Positions 22,744 to 34,600 of a DNA stretch of 64,000 nt are shown in pieces. The notes under the pieces were generated by a model, which searched no databases, had not been told where the DNA came from, and saw only the letters and a list, made by a program, of their open reading frames with translations. Within the stretch, counting starts at the first letter, position 1. Each line of letters opens with the position of its first letter. Position numbers and translations under genes: made by a program. Origin of the DNA: Zygnema cylindricum. Its lineage: Eukaryota; Streptophyta; Zygnematophyceae; Zygnematales; Zygnemataceae. Where the stretch lies: contig JBBHKE010002352.1 in assembly GCA_037447655.1 (NCBI GenBank), positions 115,569-179,568 on the forward strand, written 5' to 3'.

Positions 22744-23535
22744 TACTGTTGTGTATCGGTAAAAAATTTATCGCGATAACACCGATACCGATAGTTATCG
22801 GTTATCGAACAGTCAGAGGTCTCGACATATCAGTCCGAGACCAACAAATTCCATATCGGCAATAACTTAAAAAAATATAGTATGCATACAATAATACTTT
22901 ATAATATACTGTATTATATTATTGACTTTGTATAGCGTGGTACGCCACGTGTAAGAATTTGTTCCGTACGATGTTTAATTGAAATTTATTACAGATAGCG
23001 CGGCACATAAACGTTGACAAATTTAAAATAATAGTTTACAGTTCTAAAATTATAGTACCGAAACGAAAAAAAATAATTACATTGTAAATTTGTAAAATCA
23101 ATTTTTTTCGAAAACCAGACGAACAAAGCAGACGAACAAATATGTCTCACTGCCGCCATTAACTGCCATTTATAAAAAAACAACAGTCAAAAGGACATTC
23201 TGGAAGGGGTACCCAAGTAAAACCCCCTTAATTATAAATAATGAAGGAAGAATCGCGATTTTTTACCGAAATCGGGGGGAAGGGGGCCCGCGACGCGTCT
23301 GGGGAATAACACGTACTGTTGAGTGTATAGGCCGTACAATCATCTGTACTGTCCGTACATATATCGCGGATAGTTATTGATATCGTTGTTATCGCCGATA
23401 ATAACCGATAAATATAGGGTATTTAACGGCAATAACACCGATAGCAATATATCGTACCAATATATCGATTATCGGCTACCCGAAAAATGGCCCATATCGG
23501 TTATTGACAAATCCTTACCGATACACAAACCATTA
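22744..23535. mobile_element. hAT-like MITE, diverged
   Basis: The left end TACTGTTGTGTATCGGTA and the right end with ACCGATACACAAACCA are imperfect inverted repeats of the TAGTGTTGTGTATCGG family. Internal GTTATCGGTTATCG and GAGACCAACAAATTCC blocks match the copies at 54902 and 56027. I could not see a clear target duplication. Confidence 0.6.
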
Positions 23536-23943
23536 TACGAAGTAACGAACTATTCTGGTATGAAGTGACACATTTCGTACACTACACTATTTAAAACATG
23601 TCCAAATTATAGTTATTAATGTTAATTAAACAGAATCTATAGTAATGTAAATAATATTTAGAGTTATTAATTAAATTTTAGGTTCGAGGGTCAGAATTTG
23701 GGGGCGCCGAATTAGCGTAATTAACGCTAATAGCGAATCACGGTGTACCGGTACAGCACGGTTGTTCGTTCGTTATTGAATAATACGCCTTCATAACGCG
23801 TCGGTACGACGTACTGTTGTCGACTGCATGGTTCAAAAGTTTGTACTGTAAGTTCCACCCCCGCGGAGAAATAGAGGTTATCCGAGTTCAATTAGTTCAA
23901 TAATAGTGGTGGGTTACAGTACTATTCAGTACAGTACTGTACC
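23536..23943. other. No gene seen
   Basis: Non-coding, with scattered GTAC-rich strings and no clear repeat boundary. Confidence 0.4.
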
Positions 23944-25036
23944 GTACACTGCCAATCGTTATTAGCGTTGTGTACACTAATTCCGTCCCGCTTTTTTTTT
24001 TTTTTATTCTCCATTAGTGTAGTTCATTCTATTTTTTTCTTTATTCGTTTTAGGGTTTTTTTCAGGACGTTGTCTCTTAAATAGAGTGGTGTACGGTCAG
24101 TGTCAGACCGTACATAAATGTACCTTTTTAGGTTAAAAAAGTACAATAGATTAGCTTTAGTAGCCGTGGACGCATGAGAATGTGCGTTCTAAAAAGGAAA
24201 AAAAACTAGGTCGTAAAATATTCCGTTCGCACATATTCGTCCGACAGTCGCGTTTCGACGGTGTGAATGTACGATTTGTGTACGATTTGTCAGATTTTGT
24301 ACGGAGACTTATAGTACACCGCCAATCTTTATTAGCGTGTAAGTTTTTTTAGCGTATAAAAAAAATTACCGTGGTGTACGCTATTTAAGAATTTGAAATT
24401 TTTGGAAAAAATCATACATTCTAATTGTTTGGTTATGGTTATTTGGATCTTTGAAAAAAAAAATGTCGGTCGCAAACATGCTTACACTAATATAGGTCTA
24501 CGTACAAAATCTGGCAAATCGTACACAAATCGTACATTCACACGGTCGAAACGCGGCTGTCGGACGAATATGTGCGAGCAGGATTTTTTACGACCTGGTT
24601 TTTTTTCCTTTATAGAACGCATATTCTCATGCGTCCGCGGTTAATAAAACTAATTTATTGTACTTTTTAACATATAAAGGTACATTCATGTACGGTCTGG
24701 TGCTGACCGTACACCACTCTCTTTAAGAGACAACGTACTGAATAAAACCCTAAATAGAATAAAGAAAAAAATAGAATGAACTACGCTAATGGAGAATAAA
24801 AAAAAAAAAAAGCGGGACGGAATTAGTGTACACAACGCTAATAACGATTGGCGGTGTAGTGTAAGCATGTTTGCGACCGACATTTGTTTTTTCAAAGATC
24901 CAAATTACCATAATCAAACAATTAGAATGTATGATTTTTTACAAAATTTCCAAATTATTAAATAGCGTACACCACTGTAAATGGTTGTATCCGCTAAAGA
25001 AACCTACATACTAATAACGATTGCCGGTGTAGTGTA
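23944..25036. mobile_element. Composite of four inverted MITE modules (A-B-A'-B')
   Basis: Four termini of the ACACCGCCAATCGTTATTAGCG type are present: pointing inward at 23944 and 24313, and inverted at about 24858 and 25036. Module A (about 23944-24300) is the near-exact reverse complement of A' (about 24500-24860). Module B (about 24313-24485) is the reverse complement of B' (about 24862-25036). The simple element at 36546-36759 has an A-type left half and a B-type right half, showing these are the two ends of one MITE family arranged as a compound fold-back. Confidence 0.85.
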
Positions 25037-25616
25037 CAAAAAAAAAAGTTCAATGGACCGTCGATGTTACCATATTGTCCTTTGATTGGCCGGAAGGATA
25101 GATTCACGATATTTTCTATTGGTGCGTCACTCGGTGGAAACATTTTAGCCACACGGTTGACGTGAGTTCAAATCCCGTAAATTTCGGTGACGAAATGATC
25201 GATATTTTGACAATTTGAAACCAAATATCAAGCCGATTCTGAGTTCGAGGAGATGATCGTACGAATAGTCGACACTCGACAGTCCCAAACCGTTCGGCTG
25301 GGTTCGGGCCGAATCGAGACGATCTGTGCCGCTATGAAAGCCATCTCGATTGTTTGACCCTAAGGCGGACGGTACGGTAAAAATGTCATCGTCAGATGAT
25401 ATTTGGTTTCTTGCTCTCACTTCCGTGCGCCTCTTGCCACGTGTCAATTTTTCGTCCTTCATGCTCCTCCATAGACCTCCCTCATTCTGTACTCCAGTCT
25501 CCTTCTCCGTACATCCGGCATTCTCCGGCTTTATCATCCAATTCATTCTTCTTCCGTAGTCCAATCGCAAACAACTGGATTCATTCTCTTCCTCTCCTTA
25601 CGTCATTGGACACGTC
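25037..25616. other. Upstream region of the plus-strand gene at 25617
   Basis: No recognisable coding sequence. It presumably contains the promoter and 5' UTR of the gene starting at 25617. C/T-rich runs (about 25430-25600) are consistent with a plant 5' UTR. No TATA box was assigned. Confidence 0.35.
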
Positions 25617-28223
25617 ATGCTGCTGCCAGCACCGACAGCTGCACACGTGTCACCGAATCTTGATGGATTTCAGATGAGGTGGACGACTGGGAGAAAACTG
25701 GCCGTCCGTTGGAGATTGAACCAAACGGAAGGGATGAAAGGGACAGTTATGGCTAATCGCCATAGTTTTAGGGTTATCAGAATAGAAAGGCGAAGCTCAA
25801 GTTTGGAATCCGCTTTGAGATCTGGTGCGGGTCTAGGTTCGGGAGTAGATTCCGGACTAGGTATGGTGTTTCGTGTGAAAATAGGAGTGGATAATGGTGC
25901 TATGAAAAGAAAAGCTGAATCGAGAGAAGGGATGGGAAAGGGATTCATGAACGAAGATGAGAAAGAAGGAGACATGGCCGAGTATGGAGGATCTGACGGT
26001 GAGTCAGAGTCCAAGTCTTCCTTAGTGGCTGCCACGTGGCAGCCAGTCAAGAGTCTGCAGAGGAATACAGGAGATCTGTACGGACGGCAAGGGAGGAATC
26101 TGTACGGACGGAGGAGGAAAGGTGAAGTGCTTTTGCCCGAGGAGCCTTTGGCTGGAAGTGATCGCTACAGTCCAAACGAGTTTGGTACCATTCCTGATGG
26201 ACTCAGGTGATCCCCCTTCGAGGACCCTTTCAGATGCTACTTTTTTTTATGCATTCCCTAACATGTGAAGGTATATTTAGAGGTTTTGACCAATATTTGA
26301 ACTTGTGCTCTCGGTTTCAATCGCAATGTTTGTCTTGAGTTGTTGGCGTTGTCGACATCTCATGTCTTGTGATGAGCAAGAAATTTTGTCTTTGATACCA
26401 TCAATTTGATTTATTTTTATTAGTATATTGTAAAAAAATTATCAGAATTTTTGATGTAAATGCTTTTCTTGCTTCCTAGATATTATTTATGTATGTATAT
26501 ATGTATTTATAGCTGATCATCACCTTTGTATGTCTGCCTCTAATTTGGACAGCTTCAAGGCACTACTTAAGCGTTATCAGATGGCACGAGCTCAAGTTCG
26601 GAGCTGGAGTGATTTTTATACCGCCAGAAATGGAGGCAGGCCGACGGTAAGCAGGCTGTCTTAGCCTCAAATCCTCACTATAAACAGTTATGGGAAACAG
26701 TTATTTAGTTTCTGTGTTCCCAAGTGTTTTTGACATTTTTGCACAATAATCTACCTTTCATTTTGTCTGTATGGGCACTGTCAGTTTTTATTGGAGGTAT
26801 TGGAGCTTAAGAGATAAATGAACGGAAAAAAAAGGAGGATATTACAAATGGACTGAAGTAGTTGTACATATTTGGAGCTTGTGAATGAACATGGCTTTGT
26901 GGGAAAAAAGCCTCGGAGACTTTTTTTTGTACCTGGAAGCCTTGAACTGAGGACGATTGTAGCTGTTGATGTCATTGTCCAAGTTGAGCGGCAATCTTTG
27001 TTCAATCTTTGTTCAATTGTTGTACAATCTTGGTTCAATCGTTGTACAATCTCTGTACAATCTTTGCACAGTCTTTATACAATCTTTGTAGAATCTTTGT
27101 TCAATCTTTGTAGAATCTTTGTTCAATCTTTGTACAATCTTTATTCAATCTTTGTGCAATCTTTGTTCAATCCTTGTACAATTTTTGTGAAATCTTTGTA
27201 CATTCTTTGTAAAAAAATTGTACAATCTTTGTTCAATCTTTGGACAATCGTTGTAATATGGACAATTGTAGAGAAAGGTCAGTACTGAGTGCCGATGTTC
27301 ATATCTGGCTTTGTGATTTTGTGGTTTTTGAGCAGATGAAAGATGTGGATGGAACTGATCTCCCTTGGCTCAAGACGAAGTTTCGAGAGTATGTCGATTT
27401 GAAAGCGGAACTCGAGCTGGTGGCGAAAACCAAAGAGCAACTGTTAGAGTACCAAGAAGTTCAACTGCTCTTTGGAGGAGATCCGACTCCTGCAGCGAAA
27501 ATTTTACCTGTTGATAACCACGTGGAAATGGACTATGTAGACCAATGGATTGACAATATTTACTACAGTGACTCATCAGAAACGGAACGGCGCATTACTG
27601 ACCAGAAGAGCAGCTGTAGAAATAATGTAAAAAATGATTCCTCTTTAGTACAAAATAAAAGTAAAGGTAAAAGCCCGAGAAAGCATTTAATATTAGATAG
27701 ACATGATTGTGACAAGCCTTCCAAAGAGGGTTTATTATCGGGTCCAAATGGGGCAACAACACGGGTGTTGTCTACTGCTAGAGGAGCCGGCCAGTCGATA
27801 AAGGGGAGTCGTCTTCGAAATGACAAATTAGATCAACCTAACGATGACTTTGTAGATAAAAGGAAAAGGTTGCCTGGGAGTGGAGGGAGAGGCTCTTCAA
27901 TCCGTTCATATGCGACACAACAGGGTTTTCTGCAACAGTTTTCTCTCCTTCAAGATGGTTTGTTAGCCTTTCACAGAAAACCGCAACTCTTGCAGAAAAT
28001 GGAGATCGAATGTGGGGAAAATCAGGGAAATTGGGAAAATCAAAAAAATCGAGAAAATCGAGGAAATCGGGAAAATCGGATGTTGGTGGAAGCTTTGGAA
28101 ATGTGTTGGCATTCGCTAATCCAAATTGGAGTGGCTGTATCGGGCTCCCTATTGTTACTCTACATATTTTTATATTGGGCGTATGTGGATGCAAGAAAAA
28201 GGCCATCTCATGTTTTGTCTTAA
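25617..28223 (+). CDS. Three-exon gene: GRPT-motif helical protein with C-terminal membrane anchor, function unknown
   Basis: Exons 25617-26206, 26553-26646 and 27336-28223 join with matching phases (2 then 0) at GT-AG sites and encode about 523 aa. The N-terminal 200 residues are basic and low in complexity. Exon 2 encodes a helical stretch, FKALLKRYQMARAQVRSWSD, then FYTARNGGRPT. Exon 3 continues with TDLPWLKTKFREYVDLKAEL. The pattern of a helix, GRxPT, then a K-F/Y-R-x-Y helix resembles motifs in Sld2/RecQL4 and FAM13 proteins, but I do not claim homology. Near the end an asparagine-rich repeat (ENxxN units, about 28015-28080) precedes a single hydrophobic segment (about IGVAVSGSLLLLYIFLYWAY) and a short basic tail, like a tail-anchored protein. 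ATGs at 25672 or 25732 are alternative starts. Confidence 0.72.
26991..27254. repeat. 12-bp minisatellite in intron 2
   Basis: About 22 tandem copies of a TTTGTACAATCT-like unit, with variants TTTGTTCAATCT and TTTGTAGAATCT. It lies about 80 bp before exon 3 of the plus-strand gene. Confidence 0.95.
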
Positions 28224-31200
28224 TGCTCATATTTAGGGTTTGGGACCGACTTGTTGTACACATTGAATAGTTAGTAATATGTAAGACACATTTGTAAATT
28301 AAGCAGTATAGGTTTAGTATACCTTAAAGAAGGCATTTTATATTTTAGTGCCGTTGCTTTTGCCTAAAGGAGAGGCCGAGAATCTTATCTCGTAGTGGTA
28401 TTGGTGTGTTGTACAGTTATAAAAAGAAAATAATATTTCTGTAAAGCAGATCGGATCAATAATCTGAAGATGTAAAGGATACATATTATCTGATGAAATA
28501 TAATGAACATTTTATGACTAGAATTGTGAGGAATGCAATGTTCTTATCTCATATGAGAGGCACTTGTATCCTCACAGATTTTTTCCCTTACAAATTGGAA
28601 AAAGTACTACAATTCATGTGACTACCCCAATCACACCAAATAGCTATGCCAAACAATGAATGGGGATTCTTGGATAGTAATGTTTTTTTTTTTTTTTTTT
28701 CATGTGATCGGATACAAAAACTTAAGAAACAATTGTTCCAGCTCATATTCTACAGTGAGTTTGTCAAACACGAAGTAGCGTGATTGTAGACCATCTAAGT
28801 TCATGTAAACAAAAGAAATGGAAGTCGAGACGAAACTGGAACTTCAAACACTGGAGGAAGGAAACTAAAATGAGAAACACTAGAAAGAGACTGGCACACA
28901 AAAAAAGGGCAAACTAACAAAACAAAAAACGAAAAGAAAAAGATGCACAAAACCAACAACAGTATAACTTACTCTTACAAAAGCCACCCAACCAATCGCC
29001 AAATATCTAAGAGCAGCCTGTAAAGTCCCCAAAGAAAAACGTATATTCCTCCGTGGAGGAAGTTGAGGGAGATTCCGAACACATCAACGATCCATAACCG
29101 CCGTAGAAAATGAAACAAGGGCAGAAGCTTCCACAAGCTCTAAAACCAGAGATAAAAACCATGACGATAATCACGAGCACAAGAGAATAATTTCCAAGTT
29201 TTTTTTTTTGGGTTTCCAAGTTTCTTTTTTGTGGACTTGACATGGCACCCATCTGGAAAGAACATCCACCAGAAGTATGGAGAAACTCATCCGAAGCAAT
29301 GCCCAAACCACCAGATATCCCAACCTCCATCAGAATAGAGTCAATCATTAACATCACGATTGAGTACATAATCACACTCCTTTTCCCAAGGAGCCTCACT
29401 CAAGACCACTCCAATATGTGTCGAGCCCCGTGACCCGCGACTTTAACAAAGGCAAAGTTCGACAAAACAACGTCTCCAAATAACTGTAAAAATAACAAAA
29501 TGGGTCACTCAATCTAGCAAAATAATATCAATCTGTCGCAAAGGAAAAATGGGACATCTTTCCTCGAAAGCAATGGTTTAACTCGCTTCCCTCCGCGTTC
29601 AGTTTTTCAGTTTCATCTTTGCTATCCACATCTTTTATGGTTCCCATGACTCAAACGGTTTACCATAGAGCTTTCTTAATGAAGTCTTCTTCTTCTCATT
29701 AGCAATAATCGTAAAAAATGTCATGTACCTGAATTATCTCTTCCCTAAGGGAGAAACGGAGCAAATGGACGCCCCTCAGATTGTGTGACACGGTCACACG
29801 GTACAAACCAGGGAGTGTGGTAATAAAACATGAGGGAGACCTCATTTTCTACCAAACTTGGGGGCAATAGTGAACTCAACAGGCAATTATGAAACTAAGA
29901 GTGGAAAGAATGGTCGAAAATTACAGACATTTCTACAGACAAGATTTAAAATGACGACCTATCCAAGAGATAAGTTCACCCGAAAAGAGAAATGAGGCGA
30001 TGTACAGAGTTGGAAACAAGTGCCTCAAGAACCCTCAGATCGAGCATCACGACAACAGCCCTCAAACCGAACAGGCCCCGAAAGTTTTTGACACGTGTAA
30101 AATCTTTGACACGTGTAAGTGGGTCCGGTAACGAGGGTGGAGAAAACCGACATACTTGTCAAAGTAAGGAGAATTACAAGAGCCTTCTGTGAAAGAGATC
30201 GACGAAAAGAGAAGACAGTGCCCGAAGTATGAGCGATGATGATGAAAGGACATAAGAATCTCGGGCCAAAAAATGAGAGACGAAAAAAAAGGCAATAAAA
30301 CGCCAACTCCCCAAAAAGGCAGCAACCCCACATGTGCTGTAAATATTAAACCCACCACTACCTCCCCTCGGGAAGAGATGCCTCAATGCGAGGGTCGGTG
30401 CCAGATTCACTATCGAAGGTCCCTCGGCCAAATAAACGGTGGAGGATGTCCATCTAGTTTCTATGTTAGTTTCTTTAGACAACTCCATTTCCATGTAGAG
30501 GTCCTTTACTTCGTGAATAGAGAATATACAAATGTATGAGTGGGAAGGGAAGTACGGACTCCTTGTCCTTCTCAAAACTACCACCTGTTATTGTTATATG
30601 TGAATGATAATCCTCACCGTACATCATATCATCATAATTATCGTAATCGGCAAAAATCTTATGAATAAATAAGTGACGTCCGAGACAACAGAGATCCTAC
30701 TTGTGATGTATATTCATCATGTTTTCATTATACCTGGGATACTTGTGTGAAATGTACATTACATTCTTATATCATTATCACTAAATAAAAAATAAAAGAC
30801 TTATCACTGAATGCATCCAAACAACGTATTTGCATTCTCATAATAAGGATTATACACATTTTTTCTCAGTCGTTTTCGTTAGTCCTTTCACCAAAGACTG
30901 GTCCCATTGGACTCGAATGACCATTTATCAATACTTGCAAATTAAAATGGATACAAACTTATTCAACGCCATATCGGATTCAACACTAATACACACTACT
31001 ACTTAATCCAGAAATGTGAAGTCATTTCGACTTTATTGGCCTTTACTACCTTCAGTTTGAATTTAACAATTGAATTTTCGGAATCCTAATCTTAACAGTC
31101 AAATGTCTAGATGACGTCAAAATATGGCAAAAGTGTTTGTGGGGAGGCAAGCATCTGTACACACTATTTCAAGTGGATATCCATTTGAATTTTGGAGGGG

Positions 31201-31517
31201 CTAAAGAACCACCAAAGCTTGTCAACAAACTTGACAAGCCTCCAATTGTTAGGAATATTAAACAAGTTTTGCTTTAAAAATATGAACAGGTTTTAATCTC
31301 GGGTACATGAGAAAGGACAAAAGCGATAATCATTTGAACCGTTGAAAACCAGCCATGTCATTTGGACCTGAATTAGAATCAATAACACTAATATAAACCC
31401 CGTGCTAATAATATCTGTACTCTAGTAGCGATTCACGGTGTCACTCTCTGACGATAACCTCGCCCATTGCAAGCATGCGAGAACTTGAAATCTCAAACCG
31501 ACAAATCAATCGTGTTA
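28224..31517. other. Intergenic region, no recognised gene
   Basis: The first part (to about 28500) is likely 3' UTR of the plus-strand gene. A T-run is at 28682-28700. The rest holds short ORFs, for example minus-strand 29007-29399 with a hydrophobic centre, and overlapping ORFs at 30025-30584. None matches a family I know or shows clear splice context. A TTAGCG-type MITE remnant is at about 31385-31445. Confidence 0.4.
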
Positions 31518-31586
31518 ACTCAAGTCAAGTCAAGTCAACTGAAGTAAACTCAAGTCAACTCAAGTCAAGCCAAGTCGAGTCAAGTC
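31518..31586. repeat. CAAGT/CAACT pentanucleotide-based tandem repeat
   Basis: About 14 units of CAAGT with CAACT variants. It lies just past the stop codon of the minus-strand SHLD2-like gene (in its probable 3' UTR). Confidence 0.9.
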
Positions 31587-31624
31587 TAGAGTCCACTTGT
31601 CTACAGAGGACCATACCAAAACTG

Positions 31625-34600
31625 TCACAATGTGACATAACATAAACAGTGTGGCAGAAGCGAGTACACCACAATGCACCTCAATGGACCATTCATAGGA
31701 TAATACTGATTTCCGTATATGAATTGACCATCTGCAGCAGTGACCTTGACCTCTCTCATACATAATTCACAAGGTCCTCTTGCAAAACATCACAATCACA
31801 GAGCCACTCCCTCCCCCTCCGCCCTCTCCCCCTCCCCCCCCTCACCCTCTCCCCCTCTCCGTCTCCCTCATTTGTTAGATTTACAGCACGTTTCCGAGAC
31901 ACTGTGGTCGCCGGTGGAGACGCACTAAAACCCACGAGCTCTAAATCACAACGGGGATAAGACCCAAAGGACCATACTCGATCGATCCCAGAAAGAGGGA
32001 GAGATCTAATGAAAAATTGGAACTTACTATTCTTGCCCGACAACAAAAGCGCACTAATTAACATAAGAACAACCATTTCCAAATCTATATCTCCCTCCGA
32101 CCCAAAGGACTCACAAGATTTGTCACTCTTTGTTCCATAACTACTGGTGTTACTAGTTAGTGACCTAGATTTTAGGCTTCCTGCCTGAATTCCAGCAAAA
32201 ATCTCTTGAGCCACACTATTTGGAACAAGTGCGACAATTTGCGACGTTTCATCCCACAGTTCAATCTGTTGAAAAACACATATTAAGAATTAATGGAGGC
32301 GTGACCCTTTTATGCCCATATAAACATATCCTTTTATGCCCATATCCCATATTAAAAAACAAGATAGAAATTAGAAAAACAAAATTATGCCATCGACAGT
32401 GAGGATGGTAACACTTACAAAGAAGGGGCGATAAATCGACCCCAAAGCTCGGACTCGATTGCACCCATAATTACTTGTACCATTCAGACTTTCGCAGGTA
32501 GTGACAGAATGTCGCATTTTCCAAACGTCCGTCAATTCTTCATCCCAACAAGGACAGCTGGACAATAGAAGCACCGAATAACGACGCATGTTGAAACATT
32601 CTTGATAAGTTACAATCACAACTAACTACGTGACCTTCATTAGAATCATACATTCTTGATAACCACAACCAATCACACAACCCTCATTATAACCATATTT
32701 CTAAAGTGACCGATTCGGAAGCCAAAAATTGCACTGAACCGCAACAGAAACATTAACCTCGCTGAAGTTTACATACAGACACTCACCCCAATACTATTTT
32801 GACAAACTAAAAAACTGTCAAATTTCAAGCACGACAATTTTCAGTAAGAAGGGAAGGACACAAATGTATGAACCTGACACTAACCTTGTGGAACCATCCA
32901 GCAACTCCCGGCCACAGTCGAGGCAACCATAGCCAATCAGAGAGGCTAGGGCTTGACGATTGGACTCTAACATAGGTCCTCCTTCGCGACACCAAGGCAT
33001 TCCCCAATTCCTGGAGCCACTGTCTCCTTGATGTAAAGGTGGAAACACAAGTTGGGAGACCCACGCATTCACCTCAAATACAGCTGCCAAACGACAGCCA
33101 CAGTCAAGCTGCTTGTCAGTTTATAGAAGCGGAATCAAGGGAGAAAAGATAAAAAAGAAGGACAAATGACATGACAATAGACGGCCGTTAGACAGTAGAA
33201 GGTGGAGGACAGTAGATGGTAGACGCTAGAATGTAGTATGTAGTAGACTGTAGCGGACGGTAGATACATGCTTGAACAATTCAGTCATATTCAGTCATAT
33301 TCCACAATTTATGTTGCAGCGTGACATCCATCACTTAACATTAAAAAATAAAGCAACAGATGATGATGATGATGATGATATTGCTTGCAGTCCATCTGTC
33401 CTCGGACTTGCAGATAACTGTGCCTTCCGAAGGGGTGACTTTGTAAACAAAGACAGTGGTATTCAACCAGATTTAAGAACCCATATAAAAGATGGCAAAA
33501 AAGAAGTAGAAAGTCGGCATTAGCAACAAAGTGTCATTTTCACGAAAACGTGAAGAGGGTCTAAAAACAAATGTCACAACAACGTTCACGTATATCCTGA
33601 ACGGTGCATAAAGCACAAAGGATGACATTAGCTAGAAAAAAACGGTCATGAATTTTTTGAGCACTGAGGCCCTAGCCTCAATACTCCCCTCCCTCCCAAC
33701 AATAACAAATAACAATTGGAGGAAGCAAAAACGGTGGCCTGAACACTACACTGGCCATACTACTAGAGTTAATCACTCCATCTGGAGTGAGTGTTTTTTT
33801 TTAACCAGAATCATAAGTTAGTGTTTAACAACACTATGCAGTCAAGTGGCTCATAATTCTAATGAAGTGCTACCGCTCATCATTCACTACTCGAAAAGCG
33901 ATGTAAGGTGTAGTTCGTCTGACGAGGTCCAAGAATGTGGAGCAGATTACTGCCCTCGGCTCCAATTGCAATTGACAATGTAATGATTTGGGGTCAATAA
34001 AGATGATAATGCGTAAATAGCATACCTCAGAATGATTTGTGTAACTACAGAATATGATTTTGCGTAGGTGAAGTCAAACAAAAAAGGAGACATTGACAAG
34101 GTGCATGTTATTGTTGGTTGACTGAGGCGAGATATCCTCCAACCAGATTCAGCACCCCCACCTGAACTTCCCAAGCTGTCCACTTTTGCAAGATATTCCA
34201 GTTTTATCACTTTAAAAGCCTCATTTTGTTCATGTACATTTTTGAGCTTGCGTTCCGAACAAATACTTTGCCCCTCCTCTCTCACCGGGAGACCTGATTG
34301 TAGCATCAACAATTCCATCTCTTTTCCCTTCTCTTCCCAAGTCTCTTTCCCCGTCTCTTCTCCATGGTCTATTTCTTTCCTGAGTTTGCATCCGACTGGC
34401 TCGCTACTAGTTCCGTTTCTTCCAGCTGGCACCAACAGCTTGTGTCCAAAATGTTTTGAAGCCAATGAGATGAGTGTGGCCTGTTTCGTTACCGCCCATT
34501 CCAATACTATAGACAATCTCTTCTTCACATCTTGGTCGCCAGACGTTCTGTTCACAACATCATCCAAACCTGCACGCAAAAGTGACCCATAGAAAAGTCA

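Noticed and set aside
25130-25195. A possible tRNA or SINE (GAGTTCAAATCCCG looks like a T-arm/B-box)
   Set aside because: No acceptor stem, D-arm or anticodon stem pairs could be formed around it.
26991-27288. Tandem-repeat protein ORF in the 12-bp minisatellite
   Set aside because: It lies in an intron whose splice sites and phases fit the neighbouring exons; the ORF exists only because the unit is a multiple of three.
29007-29399. Minus-strand ORF with a hydrophobic centre
   Set aside because: No homology recognised, no splice context, and codon content typical of non-coding DNA; not called as a gene.
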